From: Anaerohalosphaeraceae bacterium
Lineage (GTDB): Bacteria; Planctomycetota; Phycisphaerae; Sedimentisphaerales; Anaerohalosphaeraceae
NCBI GenBank assembly: GCA_037479115.1
Contig: JBBFLK010000005.1
Location: forward strand, 100,595-164,594
Length of the DNA stretch: 64,000 bases
Direction of reading: 5' to 3'
The notes under the pieces were generated by a model that was not told where the DNA came from, ran no database searches, and saw only the letters and a list, made by a program, of their open reading frames with translations. Both the position numbers and the translations under genes were made by a program. Shown here piece after piece: positions 16,616 to 26,331 of the stretch (position 1 is its first letter; each line of letters starts with the position of its first letter).

Positions 16616-17899
16616 ATGAATTGCTGTATTGCAGGCTTGCAGTGGGGCGATGAGGGCAAAGGAAAGGTTGTCGATATTCTTGCCGAGCAGTGCGAGTGGG
16701 TCGTCCGCTACAACGGAGGCGCCAATGCAGGCCACACGGTGATCATCGGCGACCAGCGGTTCGCCCTGCATCTGCTGCCCAGCGGTGCGGTCCGACCGGG
16801 CTGCCGCTGTGTGATTGCCAACGGTGTCGTCGTGGACCCGTCCGTACTGATGGAGGAAATTCGCGGCCTGCAGGAGCGGGGAATTTCCCTTGAAGGACGG
16901 CTGTTTATCAGCGAAAACGCCCACGTCGTTTTGGACTATCACAAACTTGAAGACCGGCTCCGGGAGGAGGCCCTGGGCAAAAACAAAATCGGAACAACCG
17001 CCCGGGGCATCGGCCCCTGCTATGCCGACAAAGTCGGACGCAGTTATGCCGTCCGGATGGCCGACTTCCGCAGACCGGAAGAGCTGAAGGAAAAACTGCG
17101 GAAAATCATCTCTTACAAAAACAAACTGTTCAGCACGCTGTACAACGCCCCGCCGCTGGAAGCAGACGCCGTTTTTGAAAAATGCATGAGCTGGCGGGCT
17201 GCCGTTCTGCCCTGCATTACCAACACCACCCAGCTGCTGTTCGAAGCCATCGACAAGCGGCAATCCATCCTGTTCGAAGGGGCGCAGGGGGCCCTGCTGG
17301 ATTTAGACCACGGAACCTTTCCTTATGTTACCAGTTCCAATGCCAGCCCGCTTGGGCTGGGCCCCGGCTGCGGAATACCCGCCCGCTATGTGGACCGATT
17401 CATCGGAGTCGCCAAGGCCTACTCCACGCGTGTCGGCGGCGGCCCGTTTCCGACCGAACAAGACAACGAAATCGGCCAATACATCCGGGAAAAAGGGCAC
17501 GAATACGGCACCACGACCGGTCGGCCCCGCCGATGCGGCTGGTTCGATGCCGTGGCGGTCTCCTACACAGCCCGGCTGGGGGGCATGACGGAAGCGGCGA
17601 TGATGCATCTGGACACACTGGCGGGTCTGGACGAGCTGAAAATCTGCCGGGCTTATCGAATCGGCGGCCGGGAAATCACGTTCTTTCCCGGCGACAGTCG
17701 CGACCTGGAGGCCGCCGAATGCGTTTATGAAACCCTCGAGGGCTGGAAGGAGGATTTATCCGGAATTGAAGACTATTCAGACCTGCCGGTTCCCGCCCGC
17801 CGCTATGTGGAAACCGTTGAAAAACGAATTGGGATTCCGATTACGATGCTCGGTGTCGGACCCCAGCGAAGCCAGGTTATTTACCGCAAACCTCTATGA
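16616..17899 (+). CDS. purA: Adenylosuccinate synthetase
   Basis: 427 residues. The GTP-binding start CIAGLQWGDEGKGK carries the catalytic Asp, and NGGANAGHTV gives the catalytic His. Later motifs are GTTARGIGPCYADK and TTTGRPRRCGWFD. It joins IMP and aspartate with GTP to make adenylosuccinate, the first committed step to AMP. The start is ATG 16616 with AAGGAAG upstream; an upstream in-frame ATG lies inside the preceding gene. It overlaps uppS by four bases. Confidence 0.96.
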   Translation: MNCCIAGLQWGDEGKGKVVDILAEQCEWVVRYNGGANAGHTVIIGDQRFALHLLPSGAVRPGCRCVIANGVVVDPSVLMEEIRGLQERGISLEGRLFISENAHVVLDYHKLEDRLREEALGKNKIGTTARGIGPCYADKVGRSYAVRMADFRRPEELKEKLRKIISYKNKLFSTLYNAPPLEADAVFEKCMSWRAAVLPCITNTTQLLFEAIDKRQSILFEGAQGALLDLDHGTFPYVTSSNASPLGLGPGCGIPARYVDRFIGVAKAYSTRVGGGPFPTEQDNEIGQYIREKGHEYGTTTGRPRRCGWFDAVAVSYTARLGGMTEAAMMHLDTLAGLDELKICRAYRIGGREITFFPGDSRDLEAAECVYETLEGWKEDLSGIEDYSDLPVPARRYVETVEKRIGIPITMLGVGPQRSQVIYRKPL

Positions 17900-18669
17900 C
17901 GACGGATTTTGAAAACAAACGCCGTCAAACGGCCCTTCGGCTGGGGCTGAAGCCGGAGTCTTTGCCCCGTCATATCGCCATCATTATGGACGGCAACGGA
18001 CGATGGGCGACCCAGCGGGGTCTGCCTCGCTTCCGCGGACATGAACAAGGCGGCAAGACCGTCGAAACCATTGCCAAATACTGCGTCGATATCGGTTTGG
18101 AGGTCCTGACGATTTACTCCTTCAGCATGCAGAACTGGAAACGGCCGAAAGAGGAAATCGACTTTCTGATGTATCTGTACGCGGCTTATCTGGAGGGAAT
18201 CCGGCCGATGCTGATGGAAAACAATGTACGGCTGGTGCATCTGGGCACCCTTCGCCAGCTGCCGCAGAAAGTTGTGGACGCCCTGGAAGAAACCAAGCGG
18301 CTGACCGCTAACAATACAGGGATGGTCTTGTGTCTGGCTCTCAATTACGGGGGACGGGAGGAAATCGTCCAGGCCGTTCAGCAGATTGCCGAAAAATGCC
18401 GCCAAAATCTTTTGGAACCCGATAAGATTGACGAAGCGTGCATCTCCGATCACCTTTACACGGCGGGCTGTCCGGACCCGGATTTGGTCATCCGCACCTC
18501 CGGGGAACTTCGCATCAGCAATTTTCTGCTCTGGCAGATTTCGTATGCGGAATTTTACGTAACAGAAACATTCTGGCCGGATTTCACACCGGCGGATTTG
18601 GACAAAGCCCTGACGGCCTTTGCAGGACGTTCCAGACGATTCGGAGATATTCGCCCTTCAATTCCCTGA
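17896..18669 (+). CDS. uppS: Isoprenyl transferase (undecaprenyl diphosphate synthase)
   Basis: 257 residues. The signature HIAIIMDGNGRWA at about 26-38 holds the catalytic Asp. Others are FRGHEQGGKTV, YSFSMQNWKRP and the C-terminal PDLVIRTSGELRISNFLLWQ. It condenses isopentenyl units onto farnesyl diphosphate to make the C55 carrier used for peptidoglycan and lipopolysaccharide. ATG overlaps the purA stop, and cdsA follows by 15 bases, the usual uppS-cdsA pairing. Confidence 0.96.
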   Translation: MTTDFENKRRQTALRLGLKPESLPRHIAIIMDGNGRWATQRGLPRFRGHEQGGKTVETIAKYCVDIGLEVLTIYSFSMQNWKRPKEEIDFLMYLYAAYLEGIRPMLMENNVRLVHLGTLRQLPQKVVDALEETKRLTANNTGMVLCLALNYGGREEIVQAVQQIAEKCRQNLLEPDKIDEACISDHLYTAGCPDPDLVIRTSGELRISNFLLWQISYAEFYVTETFWPDFTPADLDKALTAFAGRSRRFGDIRPSIP

Positions 18670-18684
18670 TTTGAGGTACGAAGG

Positions 18685-19545
18685 ATGCTTAAGCAGCGAT
18701 TGATTTTTGGAACGCTGATGACGGCGGCTTTTGTCGGGCTGATTCTGCTGGACGGCCGGCTGGACGGGTCTCTTTCGGGCACCCCTGCCAAGGGAAAACC
18801 CCAAGGCACCATTTTTCTGATTCTGCTGTGCATTCTCGCCGTGCCCGCCCAAATGGAACTGGCTGCTTTAGCCCGCAGCGGCGGTCAGAAAATATTCCTC
18901 CCGGAAGCAATCTTCGGTTCGTTCTTATTGGCCGGCAGCTTTTTCTGGGCCAATCTTTCAGACAATCCGGAGCGATTTTTGCTCTATTATTTCCTTTTTT
19001 CCCTGTTTTTCATCTTTGCCGGTCTTTTTCCGGCCCAGCTTCTGCGGGAAGGGGTTGTCGGAACCCTGAAAAACTGCTCCGCCACGCTCTTTTCGATTCT
19101 TTATCTGGGTTTTTTGTCCAGCTTTGTCGTCGGGATACGGGTCAGCAGCGGGCCTTGGGCTCTTCTGATGTATATTTTTACCATAAAGTCTTCTGACACA
19201 GGAGCTTATACTTTCGGCAAGATGTTCGGCACTCACAAATTAGCCCCGGTAGTCAGCCCCAAAAAAACCTGGGAGGGACTTGTGGGTGCTGTTTTCGGCG
19301 GGGCGTTATGCGCCTATCTTTTTTCGGTGTTTTCAGGTATAATGTCCCCGCTTCAGTCGGTGTTCTTTGGAGCCGTTTCGGCCGTACTTGGACAAATGAG
19401 CGATTTGTGTGAATCGATGCTCAAGCGGGATGCCAGTCAAAAGGACGCCTCCGCATCCATTCCGGGATTCGGGGGGATTCTGGATGTGATTGATTCGCTG
19501 CTGCTGCCGGCCCCGCTTGCTTATCTGTTCTTTCTGTGGAAATAA
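18685..19545 (+). CDS. cdsA: Phosphatidate cytidylyltransferase
   Basis: 286 residues, with about seven hydrophobic segments. The C-terminal CDP-diglyceride synthetase signature is seen from SPKKTWEGLVGAVFGG (about 192) to KRDASQKDASASIPGFGGILDVIDSLL (about 250-275). It makes CDP-diacylglycerol from phosphatidate and CTP in the inner membrane. An AAGG site precedes the ATG. The end overlaps an alternative GTG start of phoH. Confidence 0.93.
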   Translation: MLKQRLIFGTLMTAAFVGLILLDGRLDGSLSGTPAKGKPQGTIFLILLCILAVPAQMELAALARSGGQKIFLPEAIFGSFLLAGSFFWANLSDNPERFLLYYFLFSLFFIFAGLFPAQLLREGVVGTLKNCSATLFSILYLGFLSSFVVGIRVSSGPWALLMYIFTIKSSDTGAYTFGKMFGTHKLAPVVSPKKTWEGLVGAVFGGALCAYLFSVFSGIMSPLQSVFFGAVSAVLGQMSDLCESMLKRDASQKDASASIPGFGGILDVIDSLLLPAPLAYLFFLWK

Positions 19546-19568
19546 AAAGTCTGACGAAGGAAAAGACG

Positions 19569-20546
19569 TTGGAACTGAAATTAATCATTCAATCCGACCA
19601 GCAGCGTCTGGAATTGTTCGGCCCGACCGACGGGCACCTGCGGATGCTGCAGAATGAACTGCACGTGCGAATCACGGCCCGCGGAGAGATGGTCATCATC
19701 AGCGGAGGAGAGCCGGAGGTGCGCCGCACAGCGGATGTGCTGGACCGAATGCAGAAACGGCTGCTCAAACGCGGTTCTCTCAATCCCAAAGATGTGCTGG
19801 AAATTCTCGACCAATCAAAAAATCAGATTCGTCCGGAACGGGATGAGGTCATTGAAGTCTTTTCCAGCAAGGGCATTATTGAACCCTTCACCAAGGGACA
19901 GCTGGAATACATCAAGACGATGCACCGCAACGACCTGACCTTCTGCACCGGTCCGGCAGGCACAGGCAAAACTTACCTGGCTGTGGCCGTGGCCGTTTCG
20001 ATGCTGCGGAAAAAGCAAATCCGCAAAATCGTCCTGGCCCGACCGGCTGTCGAGGCGGGCGAACGGCTCGGTTTTCTCCCCGGAGACCTTCAGGCCAAGG
20101 TCAACCCGTATCTGCGCCCCCTGCTGGACAGTCTGGAAGACATGATGGAATTCGGCCAGATGCGGAAACTGATGGAAATGGATGTGATTGAGATTATCCC
20201 GCTGGCCTTCATGCGGGGGCGAACTCTCAATGAAGCCGTGATTATCTGCGACGAGGCCCAGAATACCTCCCCCTCGCAGATGCTGATGTTTCTGACGCGG
20301 CTGGGACGCGGCTCCAAAATGATTATCACCGGCGACATCACCCAGATTGACCTCGAACGCGGACAAACCAGCGGAATGGTGGATGCCATTCGGACCCTTT
20401 CCAACATTGAAAACATCGGGTTTGTGGAACTGACCGAAGCGGACATCGTCCGCCACAGTCTGGTCCAGCGAATCGTCCAGGCCTACGACCAGAAACGCCA
20501 GGGAATTCGACCCAATCGAGATGGAACAAATGGGATGGCTTCGTAA
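19569..20546 (+). CDS. PhoH-family ATPase
   Basis: 325 residues from the TTG at 19569, which has AAGGAAA seven bases before it. A GTG at 19536 would extend it by 11 residues into cdsA and is less likely. An N-terminal KH-like region (residues 1-90) precedes the ATPase. Walker A is GPAGTGKTYLAVA (about 137), and Walker B is AVIICDEAQNTSP (about 233). The family is linked to RNA metabolism, and phoH is commonly next to ybeY, as here with one gene between. The 3' end overlaps the next gene by 26 bases. Confidence 0.92.
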   Translation: MELKLIIQSDQQRLELFGPTDGHLRMLQNELHVRITARGEMVIISGGEPEVRRTADVLDRMQKRLLKRGSLNPKDVLEILDQSKNQIRPERDEVIEVFSSKGIIEPFTKGQLEYIKTMHRNDLTFCTGPAGTGKTYLAVAVAVSMLRKKQIRKIVLARPAVEAGERLGFLPGDLQAKVNPYLRPLLDSLEDMMEFGQMRKLMEMDVIEIIPLAFMRGRTLNEAVIICDEAQNTSPSQMLMFLTRLGRGSKMIITGDITQIDLERGQTSGMVDAIRTLSNIENIGFVELTEADIVRHSLVQRIVQAYDQKRQGIRPNRDGTNGMAS

Positions 20547-22101
20547 AAAAATCAGCGTACGCCGTCCGGCCGGGCGAGCCGCTCTGTCTGCAGAGCGCAG
20601 CCGGAAATGGCCCGAGTCTTTTAACAAATCCAGGGCTCTGCTCCTCGTTCTTTTTGTGGTTTATCTGGCAGCGCTGGTCTTTCTGCTGTCGCTGGATACG
20701 GAACACCCGGAGTTTCTGACCGGCGGGATGCGGCATTTCAAGCCCTGGTCTCAAATCGTCGCACTGACCGTCGTGACCGCGCTGGTGCTGCTGGGAACCG
20801 TCTTTTATATTCATCACTGCCGGCCCCAGTTTTTCAACCGGGCCAATCGGGCGTTCACCATGGCCCTGTTGTTCTGGCTGCTGCTGGCGGTCAACCGGTT
20901 CTTTTCAATCTGGCAGGGAGGGGTGATTTATCTGGCGACCGGAACCACCATCGCCGCCGCCGTTATCCTCACCATGGTCTTCGACCAGCGTTTTGCCATC
21001 GGAATGACTGTGTTTTACTCCGTGCTGGCCTGCTTTTCCGTCAGTCGGCTGGCCACACTGGAGCTGTTTTTGACGATGATGGCCGGCGGACTGACCTGCT
21101 GCGGCTTCCTGAAGGAAATCCGCACCCGAATGAAACTCATTGAAGTGTGTGCGTATGCCTCCGTGGCCGTCTTTCTGATGGCCTTCTGCTTTGGAATGCT
21201 TCAGGAGAAAACGCACGACCAGACGCTGCTGAACGCCGGGTTTGCCGCCGGAGCAGCTTTTTTGATGGGGGTCTTTCTGCAGGCCTTTCTGCCGTTCATC
21301 GAAAAAATGTTCGGAATCGCTACCAGCATGACGCTGATGGACTACAGCGACGCCAACCAGCCCCTGCTGAAACGGCTGGCGATGGAAGCGCCGGGCACAT
21401 TCAGCCACAGTCTGCTGATCGGCTCGATTGCGGAAACGGCGGCGGATGCCATCGGGGCCAACGGGCTTTTGTGCCGCGTGGGGGCTTACTACCACGACAT
21501 CGGGAAAATCAACAAACCTTCGTATTTTGTGGAAAACCAGATGGGTTCGGCCAGCCGGCACGAGCAGCTCTCTCCGGCCATGAGCAAACTGGTGATTGCC
21601 GGCCATGTCAACGACGGAATGGAAATTGCAAAAGAATACGGGCTTCCGTCGGTGCTGCGGCAGTTTATCGAAACCCATCACGGCACCACCCTGATGGAAT
21701 ACTTCTACAACGAGGCCCGCAAGAAAAAAGGAGAACACGAAAACGAGGTTTCCGAAATCGAGTTTCGCTATCCGGGCCCCAAGCCCCGCACACGGGAGGC
21801 AGCCATCGTCATGCTCGCGGATGCGGTGGAAAGCGCCGCCCGCTCCCTGACGGACCCCAGCCCCACCAAAATCGAAACCCTGGTCCATACCATTGCCATG
21901 AAGCGCCTTCAGGACGGTCAGTTTGACGACTGCGACCTGACGCTGCGGGAATTGAGCCAGATTGAAGCCAGCATGTCCAAGTTTTTGGCGGCGCATTATC
22001 ACGGACGAATTGCGTATCCAAAACTCGAGGAGAAATCGAACCGTGAAGAAAAAACCGACTCCGCCGCCGCTGAGAAATCTCAAAACGGTTCGAATGTATG
22101 A
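20521..22101 (+). CDS. 7TM-HD family membrane phosphohydrolase (PgpH-like)
   Basis: 526 residues. One membrane segment is near residue 40, then a cluster of about six to seven from about 75 to 265. The cytoplasmic HD domain follows: FSHSLL (about 298), YHDIGK (about 325), GHV (about 361) and ETHHGTT (about 382), the metal-binding His/Asp set. PgpH homologues hydrolyse cyclic di-AMP. Members usually have a large extracytoplasmic 7TMR-HDED domain between the first two helices; here that loop is very short, so the sensor part is missing. It is located between phoH and ybeY, the conserved context. The C-terminal tail is charged. Confidence 0.85.
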   Translation: MEQMGWLRKKISVRRPAGRAALSAERSRKWPESFNKSRALLLVLFVVYLAALVFLLSLDTEHPEFLTGGMRHFKPWSQIVALTVVTALVLLGTVFYIHHCRPQFFNRANRAFTMALLFWLLLAVNRFFSIWQGGVIYLATGTTIAAAVILTMVFDQRFAIGMTVFYSVLACFSVSRLATLELFLTMMAGGLTCCGFLKEIRTRMKLIEVCAYASVAVFLMAFCFGMLQEKTHDQTLLNAGFAAGAAFLMGVFLQAFLPFIEKMFGIATSMTLMDYSDANQPLLKRLAMEAPGTFSHSLLIGSIAETAADAIGANGLLCRVGAYYHDIGKINKPSYFVENQMGSASRHEQLSPAMSKLVIAGHVNDGMEIAKEYGLPSVLRQFIETHHGTTLMEYFYNEARKKKGEHENEVSEIEFRYPGPKPRTREAAIVMLADAVESAARSLTDPSPTKIETLVHTIAMKRLQDGQFDDCDLTLRELSQIEASMSKFLAAHYHGRIAYPKLEEKSNREEKTDSAAAEKSQNGSNV

Positions 22102-22601
22102 CTGCATTGAAACGGGTCAGACAAACCATTCATATCCGGCTTGACGCGGAACCGTTCCCTGTTGAGCCGAGGAAGCTCCGCACGCTGGTGCGGGAGGTGC
22201 TGCGCCGGCACGGAGTATCCAGCGCACGTGTCGATGTGGTTCTGACGGACGATGCACAGATGCGAAAAATGCATCAGACGTTCCTGCAGGACCCGCGGAC
22301 AACGGATGTCATCAGTTTTGACTTAAGCGGGCCGGAAACTCCGCAGCCGTGTTTTCAGATTCTGGTCAATGCCGCGATGGCCCTTCGGGAAGCACGCCGG
22401 CGGGGCCACAGCCCGCAGGCCGAACTGAGTCTGTATCTCATCCACGGCCTGCTGCACAATCTGGGGTTTGATGACAGCCGGCCCGAGTCAGCCGAACAGA
22501 TGCACAAACGGGAAGAAGAACTGCTCCGGCTGTTCGGGTATCCGCCCGTTTACTATTCGTCTCCGCAGAAAAAGACTGGAAGGAGAAACCGCCGTGAGTG
22601 A
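22098..22601 (+). CDS. ybeY: Endoribonuclease/rRNA maturation factor YbeY
   Basis: 167 residues. Family features are TTDVISFDLSGPE (about 68-80), then HGLLHNLGFDD at 116-126. YbeY normally has HGxLHLxGYDH with three zinc-binding His; here the third is Asp 126. The arginine-rich end is unusual but short. YbeY acts in 16S rRNA 3' maturation and ribosome quality control. ATG overlaps the upstream stop (ATGA), and the GTG start of the next gene overlaps its end. Confidence 0.92.
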   Translation: MTALKRVRQTIHIRLDAEPFPVEPRKLRTLVREVLRRHGVSSARVDVVLTDDAQMRKMHQTFLQDPRTTDVISFDLSGPETPQPCFQILVNAAMALREARRRGHSPQAELSLYLIHGLLHNLGFDDSRPESAEQMHKREEELLRLFGYPPVYYSSPQKKTGRRNRRE

Positions 22602-23847
22602 AACAGCCGCTTTGGTTCTGCTGCTTGCTTGTCTGACAGGGCTGTCCCTGTTTTTTTCCTTAAACACCCTGGCCCTGCAGAACTTCTCCGTTCTGAAACT
22701 TCAGGAACGGTTTAAATCCGCCGGCCGGGAAGAGCGGTTTGATGAATTCCTCAAAATCGCCGACCGGCTTACACTCACCTGCTCTTTCCTGCGAATGCTC
22801 ACCAACGCCTCCATCCTGCTGACGCTGGTTCATCTGATGCAGGGGCATCACTATCTGCTGACCTTTCTGGCAGCGCTGGTTATTCTGGAAATTTTCGCGG
22901 TCATTATCCCTCATTCGTGGGCCAAACATGCCGGAGAAATGATTCTGCCCAGGACCTTTGTCCTGCTGAAGGCCCTGATGTATTTAATCCGTCCTTTCCT
23001 GGCGGTGGCAGACCTGCATGACCGGCTGGTGAGGCGGCTGACGGGCAGTTCGCCGGAACCTTCCGAAGAGGCTGAAGAAGAAATCCTCGGAGCTGTAGAG
23101 CAGGGCAAAATTGAAGGCGTTGTCGATGAAGAAGAAATGGAAATGATTGAAAACGTCCTTGAGCTGGACGAAACGACGGCGGCGGAGATTATGACTCCGC
23201 GGACCGCCCTGGTGGCGGTGCCGGTCGGGGCGGACCTCCAGACGGTCCTCAAAGCCCTCGAACGGGGACATTCGAGAGTCCCGGTTTATGACGGCACCAT
23301 CGACAACATTGTCGGACTGCTGTATGCCAAAGACCTGCTTTCTTGGGTGGGCAAAGACCCAAAGGATTTCGATTTGAGGGCCATAATGCGCCCGCCCTAT
23401 TTTGTGCCGGAAAGCAAAACCCTGCGGGATTTGCTGCACGAGTTCCAGAGCCAGAAACTGCATATCGCTATTATTCTCGATGAATACGGCGGCACGGCAG
23501 GACTGATTACCATTGAGGATATTCTGGAGGAACTGGTTGGTGAAATTGCCGATGAGTACGAAGATACCCCGTCTGAACATCTCCGCAAGATTGACGAAAA
23601 CACCTATGAAATCGATGCACGAATGAATATCGGAGATGTCAACAGCGAACTGGAAATCCGTCTGCCGGAGGAAGAGGACTACGACACGCTGGGCGGGTTT
23701 GTCTTTTCGCATCTGGGCTATATCCCCAAAGCGGGGGAATCGTTTGAATATCAGGACTTAAAACTGACCATTGTGCAGGCGGAGCCCCGGCGGGTGCGTC
23801 GAGTGCGAATTCAGAAACCCGCCAAAACAGCCCGCAGCGGCCAGTAA
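22594..23847 (+). CDS. CNNM/CBS-domain membrane protein (HlyC/CorC family)
   Basis: 417 residues from GTG 22594, which has AAGGAGA eight bases before. Residues 1-180 are the CNNM (DUF21) membrane domain with four hydrophobic segments. Residues about 195-320 are a CBS pair, introduced by the conserved DETTAAEIMTPRTALVAV. The last about 80 residues are the CorC/HlyC domain (IDARMNIGDVNSELEIRLP, YDTLGGFVFSHLGYIPK). The family is implicated in Mg/Co efflux. The ybeY-corC order is widely conserved. It is two bases from recO. Confidence 0.92.
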   Translation: MSETAALVLLLACLTGLSLFFSLNTLALQNFSVLKLQERFKSAGREERFDEFLKIADRLTLTCSFLRMLTNASILLTLVHLMQGHHYLLTFLAALVILEIFAVIIPHSWAKHAGEMILPRTFVLLKALMYLIRPFLAVADLHDRLVRRLTGSSPEPSEEAEEEILGAVEQGKIEGVVDEEEMEMIENVLELDETTAAEIMTPRTALVAVPVGADLQTVLKALERGHSRVPVYDGTIDNIVGLLYAKDLLSWVGKDPKDFDLRAIMRPPYFVPESKTLRDLLHEFQSQKLHIAIILDEYGGTAGLITIEDILEELVGEIADEYEDTPSEHLRKIDENTYEIDARMNIGDVNSELEIRLPEEEDYDTLGGFVFSHLGYIPKAGESFEYQDLKLTIVQAEPRRVRRVRIQKPAKTARSGQ

Positions 23848-23849
23848 TC

Positions 23850-24575
23850 ATGCAAAAGAAGGACCAAGCCATTTGTCTGCGGACGGCTGCCTATTCAGAC
23901 AGCTCACAGATTGCCGTTTTTTTCACGGAAACCGGAGGCAAGATTTCGGCAATCGCCAAAGGGGCCCGTCGCCCCAAAAATCCGTTTGACGGTCCCATCG
24001 AGGTCTTTTCTTATGGAACCATTGTCTATGTCCCCGGCCGACAGGAGGGGCTGGCTGTCCTGTCGGAATTTGCTCAGCAGCCGCTGTTTCTGGGGCTTCG
24101 GAGGCGGCTGGAAACGCTCAATGCCGCCCTGCCGGCGGCGGAACTGACCGAAAAACTGACTCAGCCGCAGGACCCCCACCCCCGGCTTTTTGAAGGCCTG
24201 CGTCAGTTTCTGCTGGACGTACAGGAAGCCGCAGATGCACGGCAGATTCGGATACGGCTGATTTTGTATCAGATGCTGCTGCTGGCGGAAATCGGCCTGG
24301 CACCGGTGCTGGACCGGTGTGTGAACGGACCGCATCCCTTCGGACGGCACTGGAAATGGATTTATTTTTCCAGTCATCAGAACGGCCTGCTTTGTCCGGA
24401 CTGCGAAGGGGCGTTTGCCGAAAAAAAACGAATCAGTCCGCCGGCGGCCGCCGCCCTGGCTGATTTGAAACAGCTGAAAAACGCCGATGAGAAAACCGTT
24501 CAGGAAATCGAGGGGCTTCTGCTTTACCACTTCCGGGAACTGACAGGCCGTCCGCTGAAATCCAAGCCGGACTAA
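23850..24575 (+). CDS. recO: DNA repair protein RecO
   Basis: 241 residues. The N-terminal OB fold (residues 1-85) shows [36 protein letters not shown]. An alpha-helical part follows, then a zinc-finger-like region with CPDC (about 188) but apparently only one partner Cys upstream (DRC, about 155). RecO loads RecA with RecR in gap repair. It is the last gene of the forward cluster, and its stop overlaps the convergent ruvB stop by four bases. Confidence 0.9.
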   Translation: MQKKDQAICLRTAAYSDSSQIAVFFTETGGKISAIAKGARRPKNPFDGPIEVFSYGTIVYVPGRQEGLAVLSEFAQQPLFLGLRRRLETLNAALPAAELTEKLTQPQDPHPRLFEGLRQFLLDVQEAADARQIRIRLILYQMLLLAEIGLAPVLDRCVNGPHPFGRHWKWIYFSSHQNGLLCPDCEGAFAEKKRISPPAAAALADLKQLKNADEKTVQEIEGLLLYHFRELTGRPLKSKPD

Positions 24576-25621
24576 ACGTCTTCTTCAAACAACTCTTTCT
24601 GCGGGACCGTCCCTTTCGGGGAGGAGATTTTCAGCCCCAAATGCCTGCACGCCTCCGGGGTAATTTCCCGCCCGCGTTTGGTGCGTCGGACAAAACCGAT
24701 TTGAAGCAGATAGGGCTCCACAACATCCTCGAGCGTATCGCGTTCCTCCCCGAGCGTAGCCGCCAGGGCTTCAATGCCCGCCGGCCCCCCTCCATAGACA
24801 GTCGCCAGCGCCCGCAGAAAGGCCCGGTCCAGCTCATCCAGTCCTAATTCGTCGATTTGTTCCATCCGCAGGGCATCCGAAACGATTTTTGCGGTCAGCC
24901 GCCCGGCCCCCTTGACCTGGGCATAATCCCGCACGCGTTTGAGAAGCCGGTTGGCAATACGGGGGGTGCCGCGGCTGCGCTGGGCAATTAATTCGAGGGT
25001 GCCGTCGTCGGCCTGAAGATTCAAAAGCACCGCTGAACGCCGGAGAATCTGCGTCAGCTCCTGCGGGCTGTAAAATTCGAGATGATGCAGAATCCCGAAA
25101 CGCCCGCGCAGGGGGGCACTTAAAAGCCCGGCCCGCGTCGTTGCACCAATCAGCGTAAAGCGTTTGAGGGGGAAATTGATGGTCTTCGCGTGCAGACCGC
25201 TGTCCACGGTAAAATCGACCTTGAAATCCTCCATAGCCGGATACAGAAACTCCTCAACCGGCGTACTGAGCCGATGAATTTCATCAATAAAGAGAATATC
25301 ACCGGTGCCGATGTTGGACAGAAGCCCCATTACATCGCCCTGTTTGGTCAGAGCCGGGCCCGAAGTGACGCGAATGGCCGCCCCCATTTCGTTGGCAATC
25401 ACATGGGCAAGCGTCGTTTTGCCCAGACCCGGCGGGCCGTAAAAGAGGATATGTTCGAGGGGTTCCCCCCGCTTTCGCGCGGCCTCAATGGCGATAGACA
25501 GCTTTTGACGGACGTTGTCCTGCCCAATGCACTCCTCCAGCCGCTTCGGACGCAGGGCATAGTTGAACTGCTCCTCCCCTTCGCCCCGTGAATCTCTGCT
25601 TAAGACTCGGTCAATCACCAT
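24572..25621 (-). CDS. ruvB: Holliday junction branch-migration helicase RuvB
   Basis: 349 residues. The AAA+ motifs are Walker [13 protein letters not shown], Walker [11 protein letters not shown] and sensor 1 [19 protein letters not shown] with the arginine finger. The C-terminal winged helix ends in [14 protein letters not shown]. It drives branch migration with RuvA. It is the last gene of the hisC-hisB-ispF-cysS-ruvC-ruvA-ruvB series, 22 bases after ruvA. Confidence 0.97.
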   Translation of the reverse strand: MVIDRVLSRDSRGEGEEQFNYALRPKRLEECIGQDNVRQKLSIAIEAARKRGEPLEHILFYGPPGLGKTTLAHVIANEMGAAIRVTSGPALTKQGDVMGLLSNIGTGDILFIDEIHRLSTPVEEFLYPAMEDFKVDFTVDSGLHAKTINFPLKRFTLIGATTRAGLLSAPLRGRFGILHHLEFYSPQELTQILRRSAVLLNLQADDGTLELIAQRSRGTPRIANRLLKRVRDYAQVKGAGRLTAKIVSDALRMEQIDELGLDELDRAFLRALATVYGGGPAGIEALAATLGEERDTLEDVVEPYLLQIGFVRRTKRGREITPEACRHLGLKISSPKGTVPQKELFEEDV

Positions 25622-25643
25622 AAAAACCCGTCAAAATAGCTGT

Positions 25644-26273
25644 TCACACTTCCGTGCCCTGCTTGATTCGATACACCAGCGGAACCAGCTCCTCGGCCGT
25701 CTGGATTTCCGGATGTTTCCTGCAGGCCAGCTCAATCAGCTCCATGGCCTCGGCGCGTTTTTCGCCCCAGGCAATCAGAATCTCGAGGGCCTCCATCTGG
25801 AATACCTTGAAAGCCGTCTGCGGTTTTTCTTCACCGCCGGCGGATACGGCAAACCGGCCGAGCTTGCCCTTCAGTTCCGCAATAATCACCTGTGCCATCC
25901 GTTTGCCGATACCCGGCAGCGTCGCCAGAAACTTTTCATCGCCGTTCTCGACGGCATCGGCAATCCGCCCGACCGGCATGGCCAGCGATTTGAGCCCCTT
26001 CTTTATCCCCATCCCCTTCACACTCGTATAGCGTTCAAAAAACGCCTTCTCGGCATCCGATAAAAACCCGACCAGACGGGGAATAAGATTGCCGCCGCCC
26101 GGGGACCCTTCAAAATACTCGAGGGTGGAAAGCGTTACCGTGGTCCCGATGGAACCGCTGAGGGCATTGACGGCATAGCCGGCCAGAAGGACCTCATAGC
26201 AGACCGACCCGACCTGCACCAGCCCCTTGTCCTCTTCGAGAGCAACCAGTTTTCCTTCGATTCGGGCTATCAT
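25644..26273 (-). CDS. ruvA: Holliday junction binding protein RuvA
   Basis: 209 residues from ATG 26273 (MIARIEGKL, the family start). Domain I is the OB fold (about 1-65). Domain II holds two helix-hairpin-helix motifs (VKGMGIKKGLKSL and LPGIGKRMAQVI). Domain III at the C-terminus binds RuvB. It forms a tetramer on four-way junctions. A possible upstream TTG would add seven residues. No clear ribosome site was seen. Confidence 0.95.
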   Translation of the reverse strand: MIARIEGKLVALEEDKGLVQVGSVCYEVLLAGYAVNALSGSIGTTVTLSTLEYFEGSPGGGNLIPRLVGFLSDAEKAFFERYTSVKGMGIKKGLKSLAMPVGRIADAVENGDEKFLATLPGIGKRMAQVIIAELKGKLGRFAVSAGGEEKPQTAFKVFQMEALEILIAWGEKRAEAMELIELACRKHPEIQTAEELVPLVYRIKQGTEV

Positions 26274-26331
26274 CGTATCAACAGAAGAACCCAAAAAGAA
26301 AAAAACTCCATGAAAAAACCGTTTGTCCGTC

